This document shows, one piece after another, positions 32,475 to 42,833 of a DNA stretch of 64,000 nt. The stretch is from Dacryopinax spathularia. Taxonomy: Eukaryota > Basidiomycota > Dacrymycetes > Dacrymycetales > Dacrymycetaceae. Below the pieces are notes generated by a model. That model did not search any database, was not told the DNA's origin, and was given only the letters and a program-made list of their open reading frames with translations. The stretch is taken from positions 682,001 to 746,000 of the forward strand of contig JBBPFI010000001.1 in the NCBI GenBank assembly GCA_037974965.1, in the 5' to 3' direction. Position 1 is the stretch's first letter. Every line of letters starts with the position of its first letter. Position numbers and translations under genes: made by a program.

Positions 32475-32789
32475 AGTGAAGCTTGAGCGATGTAGTGGCC
32501 GGAAGAAAACCAGTCGAACGTCAGGACAGACAGACAACAGTAAAGTGAGAGGGGGTACAGAACGTATGAGTAAGTCGGTTGGAAGTGGACGGATAGCGAG
32601 AGGACGACGAGAAGAAAAGAGAAGAGAAGAGGGCAGGCGAAGCAGAGATACATGTTGGCGGCGTATGCGTGCAATGACTCGGGAATCCGCGGATTATGAG
32701 CTTACTAAGCGCTCGTAGCACGTGACTGGCGACCCTTAAGCAATAGCGCGTCATGACCGGAGGCTGGGTCAGTGGACGATCGACCACAG

Positions 32790-33475
32790 ATGGAACCCCA
32801 CGAAGGCAATACGGCCAGCAACAGGAACTCGCAAGGTGCGTGCGGCCGTATTATTCAAGCCGTTTGCCCGTGTGTGACGGCCATCCAGGAGAGCATGGGA
32901 GCGGTGAATTGCGTACTACGGAAGGGGTGGAGGGAGGGAACGGCGGGGAGAGCGAGCGCGTTGTGATGGCGGTAACAGGATCAAGTACGTCCGGCCATAA
33001 GGTCCAACCGTCCGGCCGTGTCTGACGTACGTCCAGCCGAAAGCGCGAACGGTGGACCCAGTAGTACGGAAGATGCGGAGGCAGGGAACGGCGGGGAGAT
33101 CGAGCGCGCTGTGACGGCTGTCACAGAGCTTATGGCCGTAAGTACTCTCCCTTCAAGCGCGGGGACTGGTCATGACAGAATGCAGTTGGCCATGATGGAA
33201 GACCAGATGGAAGCGCGCCAGTCATCTGCCGGGAGAGACGGAGAGCATCGTCCGCGGCGTGTGGAAGCGGTATTGCAGGGATTGTTCCACTTCATCGATG
33301 TGGTACGTGGGACAAGTAAGAGCACGCCGGTCCTTCTGACATAGCCTAGATGGTACGAGACAGGGTTCAGGAGGTCGAAGATTTGGATGAGAAGCCGGAC
33401 AAAGGCAAGAATCCCGAGCCGTTGAGGAGTAGAGGCAAAGGCGGACAGGCGGGTGTTAAGCAGAGAGAGCGATAA
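32790..33475 (+). CDS. Element 1 gene 8: small charged protein, unknown function
   Basis: The model starts MEPHEGNTASNRNSQG at 32790 and ends at 33475, with introns near 32,837-32,889, 32,987-33,038, 33,140-33,178 and 33,303-33,345. Two exons are related to each other: GVEGGNGGESERVVMAVTGS and DAEAGNGGEIERAVTAVTEL, which points to an internal exon duplication. The C-terminal part (QGLFHFIDVMVRDRVQEVED) is helical, followed by a basic tail. The second intron is built almost entirely from the element's GTCCGGCC / CCGTCC motif. No family recognised, and the exon set is less certain than for the other genes. Confidence 0.45.
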
Positions 33476-33762
33476 GCCAGAGTCACGCAACCGCAATCAG
33501 CTGGAGGAGCGAGGCGAGCAGTACAAGGCAGCAACATGTAACAGTAGCACTTCACTTCCTTACGACGCCATGAACAGAGGGACAGGAGAACGTACGCCCA
33601 GACGGCTGGCCGTACGTCCAGCTGGGCGTACGTGCGGGAGAGAGGCATGGAAAATGCCCAGCAATTTGAACGCGAGGACGTTTATTTAGAAGCAGGCGGC
33701 TAGGCAGGCCTGCGCAATCGTATTTGGTAAACAAAAGGCTAAGTAAACACCCTAGTGGCATC

Positions 33763-33870
33763 TGGTTGTATATGGTACAACCAGATGTGGTTGGGGAGCC
33801 GCCTAGCCCGGCCAGATCTGGTCCACCAGATCTGGCGCAAAATGCGACGTGGGTCTGACCAGATCTGATC
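33763..33870. repeat. Right-end cluster of AGATCTGG boxes
   Basis: Inverted copies CATCTGGTTG / CAACCAGATGTGG, then GCCAGATCTGGTCC, ACCAGATCTGGC and GACCAGATCTGATC, lie just inside and within the right terminal repeat. Confidence 0.65.
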
Positions 33871-33957
33871 GAGTGGGACCCCTAACAGGCCCACTCCGGT
33901 ACGGACACTTGAACGCCCTTAAAGGGGTGCTCGGTAAGGTGCCTAGGGTGTGATCCG
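33856..33957 (-). repeat. Element 1 right terminal inverted repeat
   Basis: The reverse complement begins GGATCACACCCTAGGCACC and, further in, shares CCTGTTAGGGGTCCC and CAGATCTGGT with the left end in the same order and spacing. The two ends have clearly diverged. Confidence 0.75.
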
Positions 33958-34369
33958 AGGCGTTTTGGGAGTGCGAAGCGCCCGTCGGTTGTTGCGGAAA
34001 GGTGGAAGAGGGTATTTTCGGGCGCACGTTTATGGTTTATCAGAGGTTGTGTTGTTAGGTTTGGTTGCCGTAAACGGCAAGTAAACACCTCGTCTTCGGA
34101 TGTTGGGTATTACGATCGAGACCACGCCTTTCGAAGACGACAAGCGCCCTTTAGTGGTGAACTACGTCCTTTATTCGTTTTCAAGACGTACTATACACAA
34201 TCCCGGACCGTACGAAAACAACTACATACATGTATACACCATCCCATCCAAAGCAATAATACAACATTTTCGAATCCTTCATTTCTCTTCGACCTGACCC
34301 GCATTCGCGTAATTGGTCCAGGCGGTTCGTTAGCAGACCGCATTGATCGGGCAAGATGATTGCGAGTCA
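33958..34369. other. Flank between element 1 and the kinase gene
   Basis: About 410 bases with no gene. AAGTAAACACC at 34,079-34,089 also occurs at 33,741-33,751. A sequence at 34,012-34,036 resembles one just outside the left terminal repeat (14,132-14,152) in direct orientation. Confidence 0.45.
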
Positions 34370-37300
34370 TTAGGCATACCCCTGCGCAGCCCCATACCGA
34401 CCCCTCAACCCCCCCAGCACACCGACAACATCCCCAATGCCCGGCCTCTCCCCCGGCTTGGGACTACACATCCCCCTTATAAGCCCAACCAGTTCCTCAG
34501 GCGCGCGTTCTTTCGAGCCGGTGAGCGGGTGAGGGCCGAGGAAATGGATCGCGGGGGTTCCGTCGGCGTAGGGGGTGTTGGGGGAGGGTGGGGGCGGGGT
34601 GGGGGCGCCGCCGCCGACGGTGGCGCCCGAGGTGATGCTGGTGCTGGTGCTGATGTTGGGTGCGGGTGGTACGGCGGCGGCGGCGGCGGAGGAGGCGGTG
34701 GAGGGAGAGGGCGCGGAAGGAGAAAGCCGAGGAGGCGAGTTCGGAGGCGAAGGGAGCGGAGTGGGGAACTTGATCTTCGGTACTGCGTGTAGTCCTGCCA
34801 TAGGCGTTGGAGCAGTAGTGAACGTCGGCTCGGGCTCGAGTAGCGTCGAGGGGGTCTCCTCTTCGTCCTCTTCGAGATCCATGTCCATACCGACGTCCAT
34901 ATCAACCTCAGTCTTTGACCTCCCCAGGCTGTCCACTCCCTCGTCTGCGGCGAGGTGAGCCCCGTCGTCCCTGAGCAAATCCCTCACATCCTCCTTCCCC
35001 AACCTCCTCACCCCCTCTTCCTCCTCCTCCCGCTCCCTCTGGACCACACTAGCACCCTGCGCACCCTCCTCCCCCAGCAGAGCAAGCCTCACCCCCTCCT
35101 CATACGCCCAATACCCGCCTCCCCTCGCCCACCTCATCATCTCCATCCTCCCTCTTCCCCTCCCCCTGCCCACAAGGCCCTCATAGGGCTCTCTCCCGAA
35201 GAGGAGGACGCCAAGAAGGACGCCAAGGGAGAATATGTCTGCTGAGTAGGTGAAGGGGGCCGAGCCGGGCGGGAGGAGCAGCTCGGGCGCTGTATATCCC
35301 GGAGTGCCGAGTCCGAGCCCGTCGGTCGGGGGGGAGGGAGCGGCGGGCGGGAGGAGGAGGGCGCTTCCGAAGTCGGCTAGGCGGGCGGAGTACTCCAGCC
35401 TGCCCTCGCCTTCTGGTCCTCTGCTTTCCGCTGCCCCTGCCCCTGCCCCCGATGTACCCGGTGCTGTACCGGTCGATGTGGTAGCATAGGAGCGAGTGCG
35501 ACGAACGGAAAGAAGCACGTTCTGCAACTTCAAATCCGTATGCAACACACTACACGCATGCACCCACGCCAACCCCATCGCCACTTCCCAAGCAAGCTTC
35601 AAATAAACCCGTGCGTCCAGGACGTGCGGGCGAGTATGGAGTAAGTGGGCAAGGGAACCGAGGGGGTGATACGGGAGGAGGAGGGTTATTGGCGGTGGGG
35701 GCGAGGAGCTGTGCTCTGATGGGGGTTGGTGGGACTGGGAGGGGGAGAGAGGGCTCAGGGTTAGAGGAGCGGGTTGGCCGGGCTGATCGGGAGAGGAAGT
35801 GCCGTTTGGAGAAGGAGGAGAAGGAGGGAGACGTTCGAGCCACTGCCTAACGGGCGAAGCGGCTCTCGATCTCGCTGGTCTGAGCGCGTGCGGCGTAGGG
35901 GAGAGCAGGCTGGATTGTTGTTGTTGTTGAGCTAGGGAGGCGCTGTATGCGTCCGATACTGAGCGGCTGTGGCGTAGGGACTGAGGTGTAGGAGGAGCAA
36001 GGCGGAAGGGGTCGGGGTTTTGTTGTGCTAGCGGGGTGGTAGCAGATGAGGGCGAGGAGGCCGTGACGTTGCTCGAAGCGTGGCGTATCAGTGCTGGGCG
36101 TTGCTGGCTTCCTTGTTGATGCTGATGGGGAGCAGAGCGGAACGCATCCCCGTCCGGCTGAGGCAGATGGATCGGCAGCGGCGGCGGGACAGAATGTATC
36201 GTTCTCCCCACCCCCGTCTCCCCAGTAGCAGCAGTAGCAGTAGAAGGACCTCTCACAACGCCCAACAAACGAACAACATATTTCCTCCCTTCCCTGAACC
36301 GGTCTTGTTCTTGCGCGTTGCAGGCCAAGCTGGGTCTCCGCAGGTGACGCAGGAAGAACGCTTCCCTTCGTCCGAGGAGCTGGGACTCGGCGTCGGGGAG
36401 AGGTTGTTTGGCTGCGCAGAGGTGCCATTTCCCTTTCCCCTTACTCCTTCTTGCGGATGGGGAGGGGTGGGAGGCTTCGGGTGTGATTTCTGGGTCTTCG
36501 TCTTCGTCGGAAGGTGGATGTTGGTGCGGATGTTGGTGGGAGTGGTGATGAGGACGATGTATGCGCCGATATGCCCCCACCCAAACCTTCGCAAACCTCC
36601 CCTCGCCCAAAAAGTACCTCCTCTCTTCTCTCAACCTCAACTCGACTTCCTCGTCCTCAGTACCATTCAGGCTGTCTCCTTCCGTAACCCCGCCGCCGGA
36701 GGTAGCATGCCCCACAGAATGGAGAGGCCGGTCCCAAGGCAGCTCCTCCATCAAACTAGGATTTGACCGCGTCGAATAAGCACTGGAAAAGTCCGACGAG
36801 CTGCTCGTCAGTGCTCTTCCCCCTCCTACGCCCGCTGCGCCAAGCGCATGAAAAGCGGGCGTAGTGGGCAAAGGAGGGGGTGGCGGTGGCGGAGGGTCAA
36901 TACGCGCCGAAGGGAGGTCGAAGAACGAGCTTGTCCTTGATGGACCTGCTTCTTGGGAGGTAGAGGGGAGGAGGGTGGAGGTGGATACGAGTGGTGTTTG
37001 GAGTTCGGGTGCGAGGGTGTCGATGCTCATCCTTTCCCTGTCCCTTTCGGTGGACGGGGAGGGAGAAGCGAGCGAGGGAAGGTCGGGCAAGAGGTAGACA
37101 TATGGCTTGTCCGCTATATGCACACTGCGATTTCGTTGTAAGCCGCTCGTCGTATTGCTCGAGGTACCGTTGTTGAGGTCCAAAGGAGGGGGCACGTCCC
37201 TCCTCAACGCCCGAGTGCGTAACCACGACTGACCCGTCGTCCTCGCTCTCGCCAGCCCACTCCCCTCTCCATTCCCTGCTCCGCTGACTCCTAAGTTGTT

Positions 37301-37432
37301 GAGAGTGGAGGCTGGGGAGAGAACCTGATCAGGTAAAGATGTCGAGTGAGAGTGGTGGATGTTCGAGAGAGGAGGTGGGTTTGGAGGCGGTTGGATTCGG
37401 AATGAAGTTGAGAAGATGTCGTTTCTTGACAT
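34370..37432 (-). CDS. Long Ser/Thr protein kinase
   Basis: One uninterrupted frame of 1,020 residues from MSRNDIFSTSFRIQPP; the frame is open further upstream (to 37,663), but this ATG begins the better-looking protein. A disordered N terminus of about 270 residues leads to a kinase fold. The glycine loop is GEGRFAKVWVGAY, the lysine strand is HLCAAKQPLPD, the catalytic loop is VLHTDLKLQNVLL (HTD in place of HRD, about residue 630), LADFGSALLL carries the DFG, and YTAPELLLPP is the APE-type motif. Very long Ser/Pro/Gln-rich inserts interrupt the N lobe and an acidic region interrupts the C lobe. The C terminus GLIRGMCSPKPGERPGIGDV is the normal kinase end. Subfamily and substrates are not evident. 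Confidence 0.88.
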   Translation of the reverse strand: MSRNDIFSTSFRIQPPPNPPPLSNIHHSHSTSLPDQVLSPASTLNNLGVSGAGNGEGSGLARARTTGQSWLRTRALRRDVPPPLDLNNGTSSNTTSGLQRNRSVHIADKPYVYLLPDLPSLASPSPSTERDRERMSIDTLAPELQTPLVSTSTLLPSTSQEAGPSRTSSFFDLPSARIDPPPPPPPPLPTTPAFHALGAAGVGGGRALTSSSSDFSSAYSTRSNPSLMEELPWDRPLHSVGHATSGGGVTEGDSLNGTEDEEVELRLREERRYFLGEGRFAKVWVGAYRRIHRPHHHSHQHPHQHPPSDEDEDPEITPEASHPSPSARRSKGKGKWHLCAAKQPLPDAESQLLGRREAFFLRHLRRPSLACNAQEQDRFREGRKYVVRLLGVVRGPSTATAATGETGVGRTIHSVPPPLPIHLPQPDGDAFRSAPHQHQQGSQQRPALIRHASSNVTASSPSSATTPLAQQNPDPFRLAPPTPQSLRHSRSVSDAYSASLAQQQQQSSLLSPTPHALRPARSRAASPVRQWLERLPPSPPSPNGTSSPDQPGQPAPLTLSPLSPSQSHQPPSEHSSSPPPPITLLLPYHPLGSLAHLLHTRPHVLDARVYLKLAWEVAMGLAWVHACSVLHTDLKLQNVLLSVRRTRSYATTSTGTAPGTSGAGAGAAESRGPEGEGRLEYSARLADFGSALLLPPAAPSPPTDGLGLGTPGYTAPELLLPPGSAPFTYSADIFSLGVLLGVLLFGREPYEGLVGRGRGRGRMEMMRWARGGGYWAYEEGVRLALLGEEGAQGASVVQREREEEEEGVRRLGKEDVRDLLRDDGAHLAADEGVDSLGRSKTEVDMDVGMDMDLEEDEEETPSTLLEPEPTFTTAPTPMAGLHAVPKIKFPTPLPSPPNSPPRLSPSAPSPSTASSAAAAAVPPAPNISTSTSITSGATVGGGAPTPPPPSPNTPYADGTPAIHFLGPHPLTGSKERAPEELVGLIRGMCSPKPGERPGIGDVVGVLGGLRGRYGAAQGYA

Positions 37433-38406
37433 TGCTGTTGGCTTGTGATCGTGACTGTGCTGGTATGTGCTTGTTGGTGTGTATTGGAGGTTGTGTCTAG
37501 ACGTAAGTATGCTTGGCGATATTGTTGCTATCTTGCTATCTTGTGATATCGAGATAATCGCAGATCGTGCAGTAGTGAGGAGATGTGAAGAGCGGAGTTG
37601 ACGAGTGATGCCGAGCGGCCGAGCTGTGGTCTTGCGAGGGAGAGTGACGACGTCCAAGACCACCAGGAGGGCAACAGAGCTGAGCTTGACTCGAGCACCC
37701 TAGCCCAGATAATAACCTTTCCCCCTCGACTCTTGTATGCTCTCCTCCCCGCCCGTTCTTCAAATTACCCGACTCTGTGCGGGGTAATAATCACGTTTGA
37801 TCGAACGTATACGCGTTATACCCGACCGGGCTCGGGTCAAAAGAAGGTCACTGTATCTGAGAAGAGAAGACAGAGTGTGGGCCGTGACTTCACACCTCTC
37901 TGCGAGGGTGTCCGGGTGAACGCACCGCTGACGCTCGTTCCCGCTCTCTGGGCGCGAGTGGGCCTGGGCCCTTGTTTGTGGGTGTGGGCGATGAACGGAG
38001 GGCGAATCATGTGAGCGGGAGCTGATGCGGAAGGGGAATTGGAACCGCGGGGGAATGGGGATGGCTTGATCGGAGCTTGCGATTATTTGGGCATTGTGAT
38101 CAAGCGCGCCCGCGACTTTGATTTGCTGCGTGACGGGCGCTTGTTTACCGCATTACTGTTGATCATCTTTGCGGCGGTCTTTCTGTCTTTATGCTAGGCG
38201 CTGGTTGACTTTGCTTGACTGATTGATCTGGCCGTACTCGCACGCAACTGAGATTCTAGGCAAGTCCTCAACGGCGGCTCGACCATCCTCTGCTTTGACG
38301 TCGGCGATAATCATAATCATAGTCAATCTCGCCTTCGACCGCCAAGTTCCAACCGAGGAGACTCTTTTCAGTTCCCTTTTTGCTGTTCTGCGCGCGGCTG
38401 AGGGCG
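37433..38406. other. 1-kb divergent region (kinase / RRN7)
   Basis: It contains both promoters; I see no gene or repeat. The kinase frame is open to 37,663, so a longer kinase N terminus is possible. Confidence 0.45.
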
Positions 38407-40907
38407 ATGGTCCGCGCCTGCCCGATATGCAAATCCCGCCGATGGCACCGTGATGCCTCAGGCCTAATAGTCTGCTCCGAAGGGCACGTCCTAGCCGTAG
38501 GTCCCCCTTCCCTTTTTTTCACATCCCCAACTCCTCCTTCCTTACTCTGCCCTTCGATTCCCGAACCTGTTACTGATGAGGCACGGTAGAACTACAGAAA
38601 CGAAACGAACGAAGTCCAAGAAACAGGCCCCCACCTACTTCGAAAACGTTCCCTCCACAAGCCTCGCCGATCGGGGGAAGGAGGAGGGAAGAGTAACGCC
38701 GATCCGAAGTTGTATCATGCCGACCGCGCAAGATATCATTATTTCCAGTGTCTGCAACTGCTTTTCCGGAAACAGGTGGCGGCGCTCATCGAGCTGTGGG
38801 GCCTTCCAAAGGAGTTTGAAGTACGCAGCAGCCTGCTTTCACTTCTTCTAATCTTCTCCTCGTAATGGCCCGAGGGTTGGGATGGACGAGTGGTAAGATC
38901 AGAGCTGACGCTATTGCATGTAGGTAATCTGTCGAGATACATGGGCCCTCCACCTTTCTCTCCTGCCCGAGATCCCTCCGGAACCACTGCACTTCAACTC
39001 CCATCCTCAGCCCGAGTCGAGCACTTCTTCGGGTGCCGATAAGGCTAGAAAACCTTCTCGACCACAGTCTTCGAGCCGGAGAAAAGAGGTCGACCCGAGG
39101 ACCTCGCAGACGCTTGTCGACTCTGAGGAATCCGATGCCTCTTCTTCTGCTGATGAGGACGCCATCGGGGAAGACAACCAAGCCGAGAACGCCAACTCTG
39201 GAGACTCTGGTAGCTCCGACTCCTCAACCGAAGCCGACGAATCAGACTCAGAAAACTCCGACCTCGCCCAACTCCTCTCCGAAGCATCCGCTTCCTCAGA
39301 CGAAGACGAGCCCCACACACGGCACGATCCAACCACCCCCAGACCGCCCCATGGGAAAGGAAGGAAACAAGCAAGGTATACCACGGGAAAGGAGGCTATG
39401 GGCAGCCCGAGGGGCAATCTTGCGGTGATTGTTGTGGCGCTTTGGGTGCTGAGGGTGCCGGTGATATATGCAGATCTGGTCAGGTACGTACACGTTTCTC
39501 TGCCTTGCTGACCTCTCTCTCGGCGTCCGGACTAGGACTGCTTGAGCGGTCGCTTGTGCACGCTCGGACTGAACTGGCCTTTTGTAGATTGGTGGAGAGG
39601 TATGAGCTGCCTTATCTTGCTCCCCTCCATCATTTGCCGCCGGAGATGACACTTCACCTGAACAAGTACACGATCCGGCTCCTCTCGCCCAAAGTATGTC
39701 CTCATCCTCCACTCCACCCCACCCTTCTCCCAGGCCGAGCCAATCGCACTGAACGAAACTCAGTTCGCACCCCAACCCCGAGCAATCCATGCCCTAGCTA
39801 GCCGGCTCGCACGAGCAATGTGGACCACTTACCAGATCAGAGTGCCGGAGCTGAACGCCGCTCCCGTCCTCTGGCGAGCAGTCCGAGGGATGAACGGTTC
39901 CCGTGCGTTCTCCCCTCTCTTCCCTTTCCTTCCTTCCTGTTCCCTTCGGGTGGACGTGCACGCTAATGAGTCAAACCAGCTCTTCTGTACACCCTTTCGA
40001 AAAGACTTCTCTCAGCACTAGACATACCCCTAACCCTCCACCCCTACCTCTCCTCCACCTCCCCATCCCCCTCCGAGAGCAGAACAAACACCTTCGACCC
40101 AAGGAAACATAAATACGAAAACATACCGCCCGAGCTCGCCCTCATCTCTGGTGTCGTCCTGGCTCTAAAACTCCTCTATGGGCTTGATGGGGTCCGGAGA
40201 TTGCCGAGAGAGGAGGGCGATCCGCTGAGTGGGATGCCAGAGGTGGAAGAATGGTTGGGGAGTTTGAGGATGGGCAGGGAGGGAGGCAGGAGGGATTGGG
40301 CGAAGTTGCCTTCTGATCTGTTAGTCCCTCTTCTTCTTCTTCTGGCTGTTAGTGCTTTACGGTTGATGGGGCTGATATGTGGGGCGACAGGAGCGTACTG
40401 GAGATGACAGACCAAGAGACGGACGACTACCTCGATTTCGCCCACCGTGCTTTGGTGGATCCTAGGCCCGGGATCGACAAGCCGGACGAAGAGCTCAAGG
40501 ACCGGTTCTTCCCTCTCCCTCTCCCTTCTCCGACTCCTGCGCGCACAGGAGGAGGACAGAGAGCGGGAGAGTACGCATACCCGCCATATTCGGAATTTAC
40601 CGCCACCCCGCTTGCGAGCGAGCAAGATACGGAGAGTATACGCCCGGGGAGTCAGCACACTATCTATTCTTATAGGGACAAGAACGGCGCCGTCCCTGAC
40701 GAATATGAGCTCGTCCTTTCCACGGCGGCGGACTGGGCACGCGTGGAGATGGAGGATGTGTTAATGATTGTTGAAGTGTACGAGCGGAGACTGGAGAGGA
40801 ACGCGAGGAGGGAGAGGAGGGCTGCGAAGCGGAGGTTGACTAGGTCTGAGGCGGATGAGGAGTTGTTGAGGCATCAGAGGAGCCGGTCTGCTTTGCGCAA
40901 TGACTAG
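38407..40907 (+). CDS. RRN7: RRN7/TAF1B-type RNA polymerase I initiation factor
   Basis: The gene opens with a zinc ribbon, MVRACPICKSRRWHRDASGL then VCSEGHVLA (Cys-x2-Cys and a second Cys/His pair), as in Rrn7 and TAF1B, the TFIIB-like subunit of the core factor at rDNA promoters. After an intron come the cyclin-like repeats: YFQCLQLLFRKQVAALIELW, an acidic Ser/Asp/Glu-rich insert, then LAVIVVALWVLRVPVIYADL and RLVERYELPYLAPLHHLPPE, which is the diagnostic RRN7 block. Further exons encode LLYTLSKRLLSALDIPLTLH and PPELALISGVVLALKLLYGL. The basic C terminus ends RSRSALRND. About seven exons are needed; borders are plausible but not all were verified. Expected location: nucleolus. Confidence 0.9.
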
Positions 40908-41043
40908 ATTCCTATTGTCAGTCATTTTGGCACTTCTCGTCCCGCGTTTGGGGCAGAACCGTGCTGATAGGGGATGACACCGGATAGTATATGCGCTCAG
41001 CTATATATAACAGCCAAACTAGTAATTACGGTGGTGTGAAGAT

Positions 41044-42538
41044 CTATTTGGCGCGGTAGAGGGCCCTTTTGGAGGCCTTAACAATAAGCGGGGCATCGGG
41101 GAAAGCCAATGCTTCGAGGTTGGCGGCATACTAGAACGTCATGATCAGATGCAGATCGCTAACGGTGGCAGGCGGTACTCACGGGAGTGGGGACGTCAGC
41201 ACCGGTCAGGCGCTCGACGGGCGCATCAAGGTAGTCGAAGCCCTCACCCTCGACGATTTGGGCGGTGATCTCGGAGCCGACACCGAACCCGGGGAAGCCG
41301 CCCTCCACGGTAACCAGGCTGTCAAGTGATTAGCATGACCCTGGATTGGGTACATGCGATGGGGCTTACCGGTTGGTCTTCTTGACCGACTTTAGGATGG
41401 TGTCGATGTCCAATGGGCGGATGGAACGGAGGTTAATGACCTCGGCGGAGATACCCTCCTTCTCCAGCTGGGCGGCAGCGTCCAAGCTGCGGCCAACCAT
41501 GATGGAATGAGCGACGATGGTGACATCGGTTCCTTCCCTCTCGACCTTTGCCTTGCCGATCGGGAGGAGGAAGTCGTCAGACTGCGCAGCCTGGGACATA
41601 GGGAAGGAGACACCGTAGAGCATCTCGTTCTCGAGGAAGACGACGGGGTTGGGATCCCGAATGGCGGCCTATGATATGTCAGTCGAGTTGCAATAGTCTG
41701 CATTTTTGGCTTGGCGCACCTTCAGGAGACCCTTGCAGTCCTCGGCACTGTAAGGGCTGACGACTTTGAGACCCGGAACTGAGCCATACCAAGCGGCATA
41801 ATCTTGCGAATGCTGGGCAGCGACACCAGCAGCAGCACCGTTCGGTCCACGGAAGACGACTGGACACGGGACGTTGCCGCCAGACATGTAATATGTCTTA
41901 CCGGCGGAGTTGACGATTTGGTCAATAGCCTATCGTTGTGATGAGATAAAGTTCCCAAAATTGTGGGTATAAATTACGTACCTGCATGGCGAAGTTCCAG
42001 GTCATGAACTCGCAACTAACAACCTGGGTCAACGATTGTCCGTTCCAGCGTGGTCAACAATTTTGCTTACATTGGTCGCAGGCCAGCCAATGCAGCGCCG
42101 ACTGCCATACCGGCGAAACCCATCTCAGTAATTGGGGTGTCGATGACACGCTTCTCGCCGAACTTGTCCATGAGCCCCTTGGTGACCTATGCGCGTCGTC
42201 ACCTACTGAATGAGGGTGTTCAATGGCGACGAACGCACCTTGTAAGCACCGTTGTAGCGCGCAACTTCCTCTCCCAGGATGAACACGTTCTCGTCCCGCA
42301 ACATCTCCTCCTCCATAGCCTGGTTGAGAGCATCACGGCAGGTCATCTATGCGCCATGACCCGTCAGCAAATTGCAACACATCTCGACGCATATATGCGC
42401 ATGCATACCTCGGTTGTAGAATCGGAGCTGGCCCAGCGTGCACTCCGAGCGGCCAATGATCCAACAACAGAAGAACGGGCCACCCTCGGGCGCGCAATCA
42501 CCGGCGCAAGCCTAGCCAATGCTGCCCGTGCCGACATA
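41044..42538 (-). CDS. PDB1: Pyruvate dehydrogenase E1 beta subunit, mitochondrial
   Basis: About seven exons on the minus strand. The mature part begins near [20 protein letters not shown], then [75 protein letters not shown] and [20 protein letters not shown], ending SKRALYRAK. This is the complete E1 beta chain, which with E1 alpha binds thiamine diphosphate and decarboxylates pyruvate in the matrix complex. The targeting presequence starts [15 protein letters not shown] at 42538. Reading on to the expected [13 protein letters not shown] shows a one-base frame difference at the GGGCCC near 42,480. A 34-nt intron there would repair it but is shorter than others here, so an extra base in the assembly is equally possible. 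The first clear intron contains GCGCATATATGCG. Confidence 0.95.
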
Positions 42539-42833
42539 ATTGCAAATAAGCAATGAGAAGGAAGGAGGAAGGGGAGGAGGACAACGGTGTCGACGACGAC
42601 GACGATGGCAGAAAGGGATACCGAGGAATCCGACGATTGGGGGGAAAGCGTTCAGCGGTCGAGCGGGACCAAATTATTCCCCTGCCTCTGCCGTCTTTCG
42701 GGTCCGCGCGGCGACCATCGCGCCGGCCACTGACCGGACAATCGCACACAACGACGTCGTCCCTGAGAGTGGAGGAACGGCCACAGAAACAGTCCCTAGT
42801 CTACGAACAACTGCTTATTCCCTTTGGCAAAAT

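Larger units (their letters stand above)
15070..33640. repeat. Element 1 private motif: dispersed GGACGGCCGTCC-type palindromes
   Basis: Forty or so stretches built from GGACGG, GGCCGTCC and CCGTCCG words, often as near-palindromes, lie between 14.4 and 33.6 kb and not in the flanking host genes. Good examples: 20,240-20,265; 22,553-22,612; 23,545-23,575; 26,272-26,300; 26,904-26,931; 27,838-27,867; 30,808-30,836; 32,068-32,113; 32,987-33,037. Many fill introns. Some are translated, as in genes 3, 6 and 7. Confidence 0.8.
14191..33957. mobile_element. Element 1: 19.8-kb KDZ-family DNA transposon with eight genes
   Basis: Ends are set by diverged inverted repeats (14,191-14,293 and 33,856-33,957). 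Inside are eight intron-containing genes: tail-anchored membrane protein (-), hydrophobic-segment protein (+), zinc-finger-like protein (+), long unknown protein (+), dsRNA-binding protein (-), KDZ transposase fused to a Ulp1 peptidase (+), Ser/Pro-rich protein (-) and small acidic protein (+). KDZ (Kyakuja-Dileera-Zisupton) elements are known to be expanded in basidiomycetes and to carry accessory genes. AGATCTGG-type boxes recur at both ends, between genes near 17.4 kb and just before the transposase. GGACGGCCGTCC-type palindromes are scattered throughout and absent from the flanking host DNA. All reading frames can be spliced intact, so the copy may be young or even active. A composite of smaller elements is the main alternative. 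Confidence 0.82.

Noticed and set aside
31682-32674. 330-codon Pro/Arg-rich frame antisense or overlapping element 1 gene 7
   Set aside because: It is a shadow of the Ser/Pro-rich gene in another frame of the same strand, and its start lies upstream of the real ATG in non-coding DNA.
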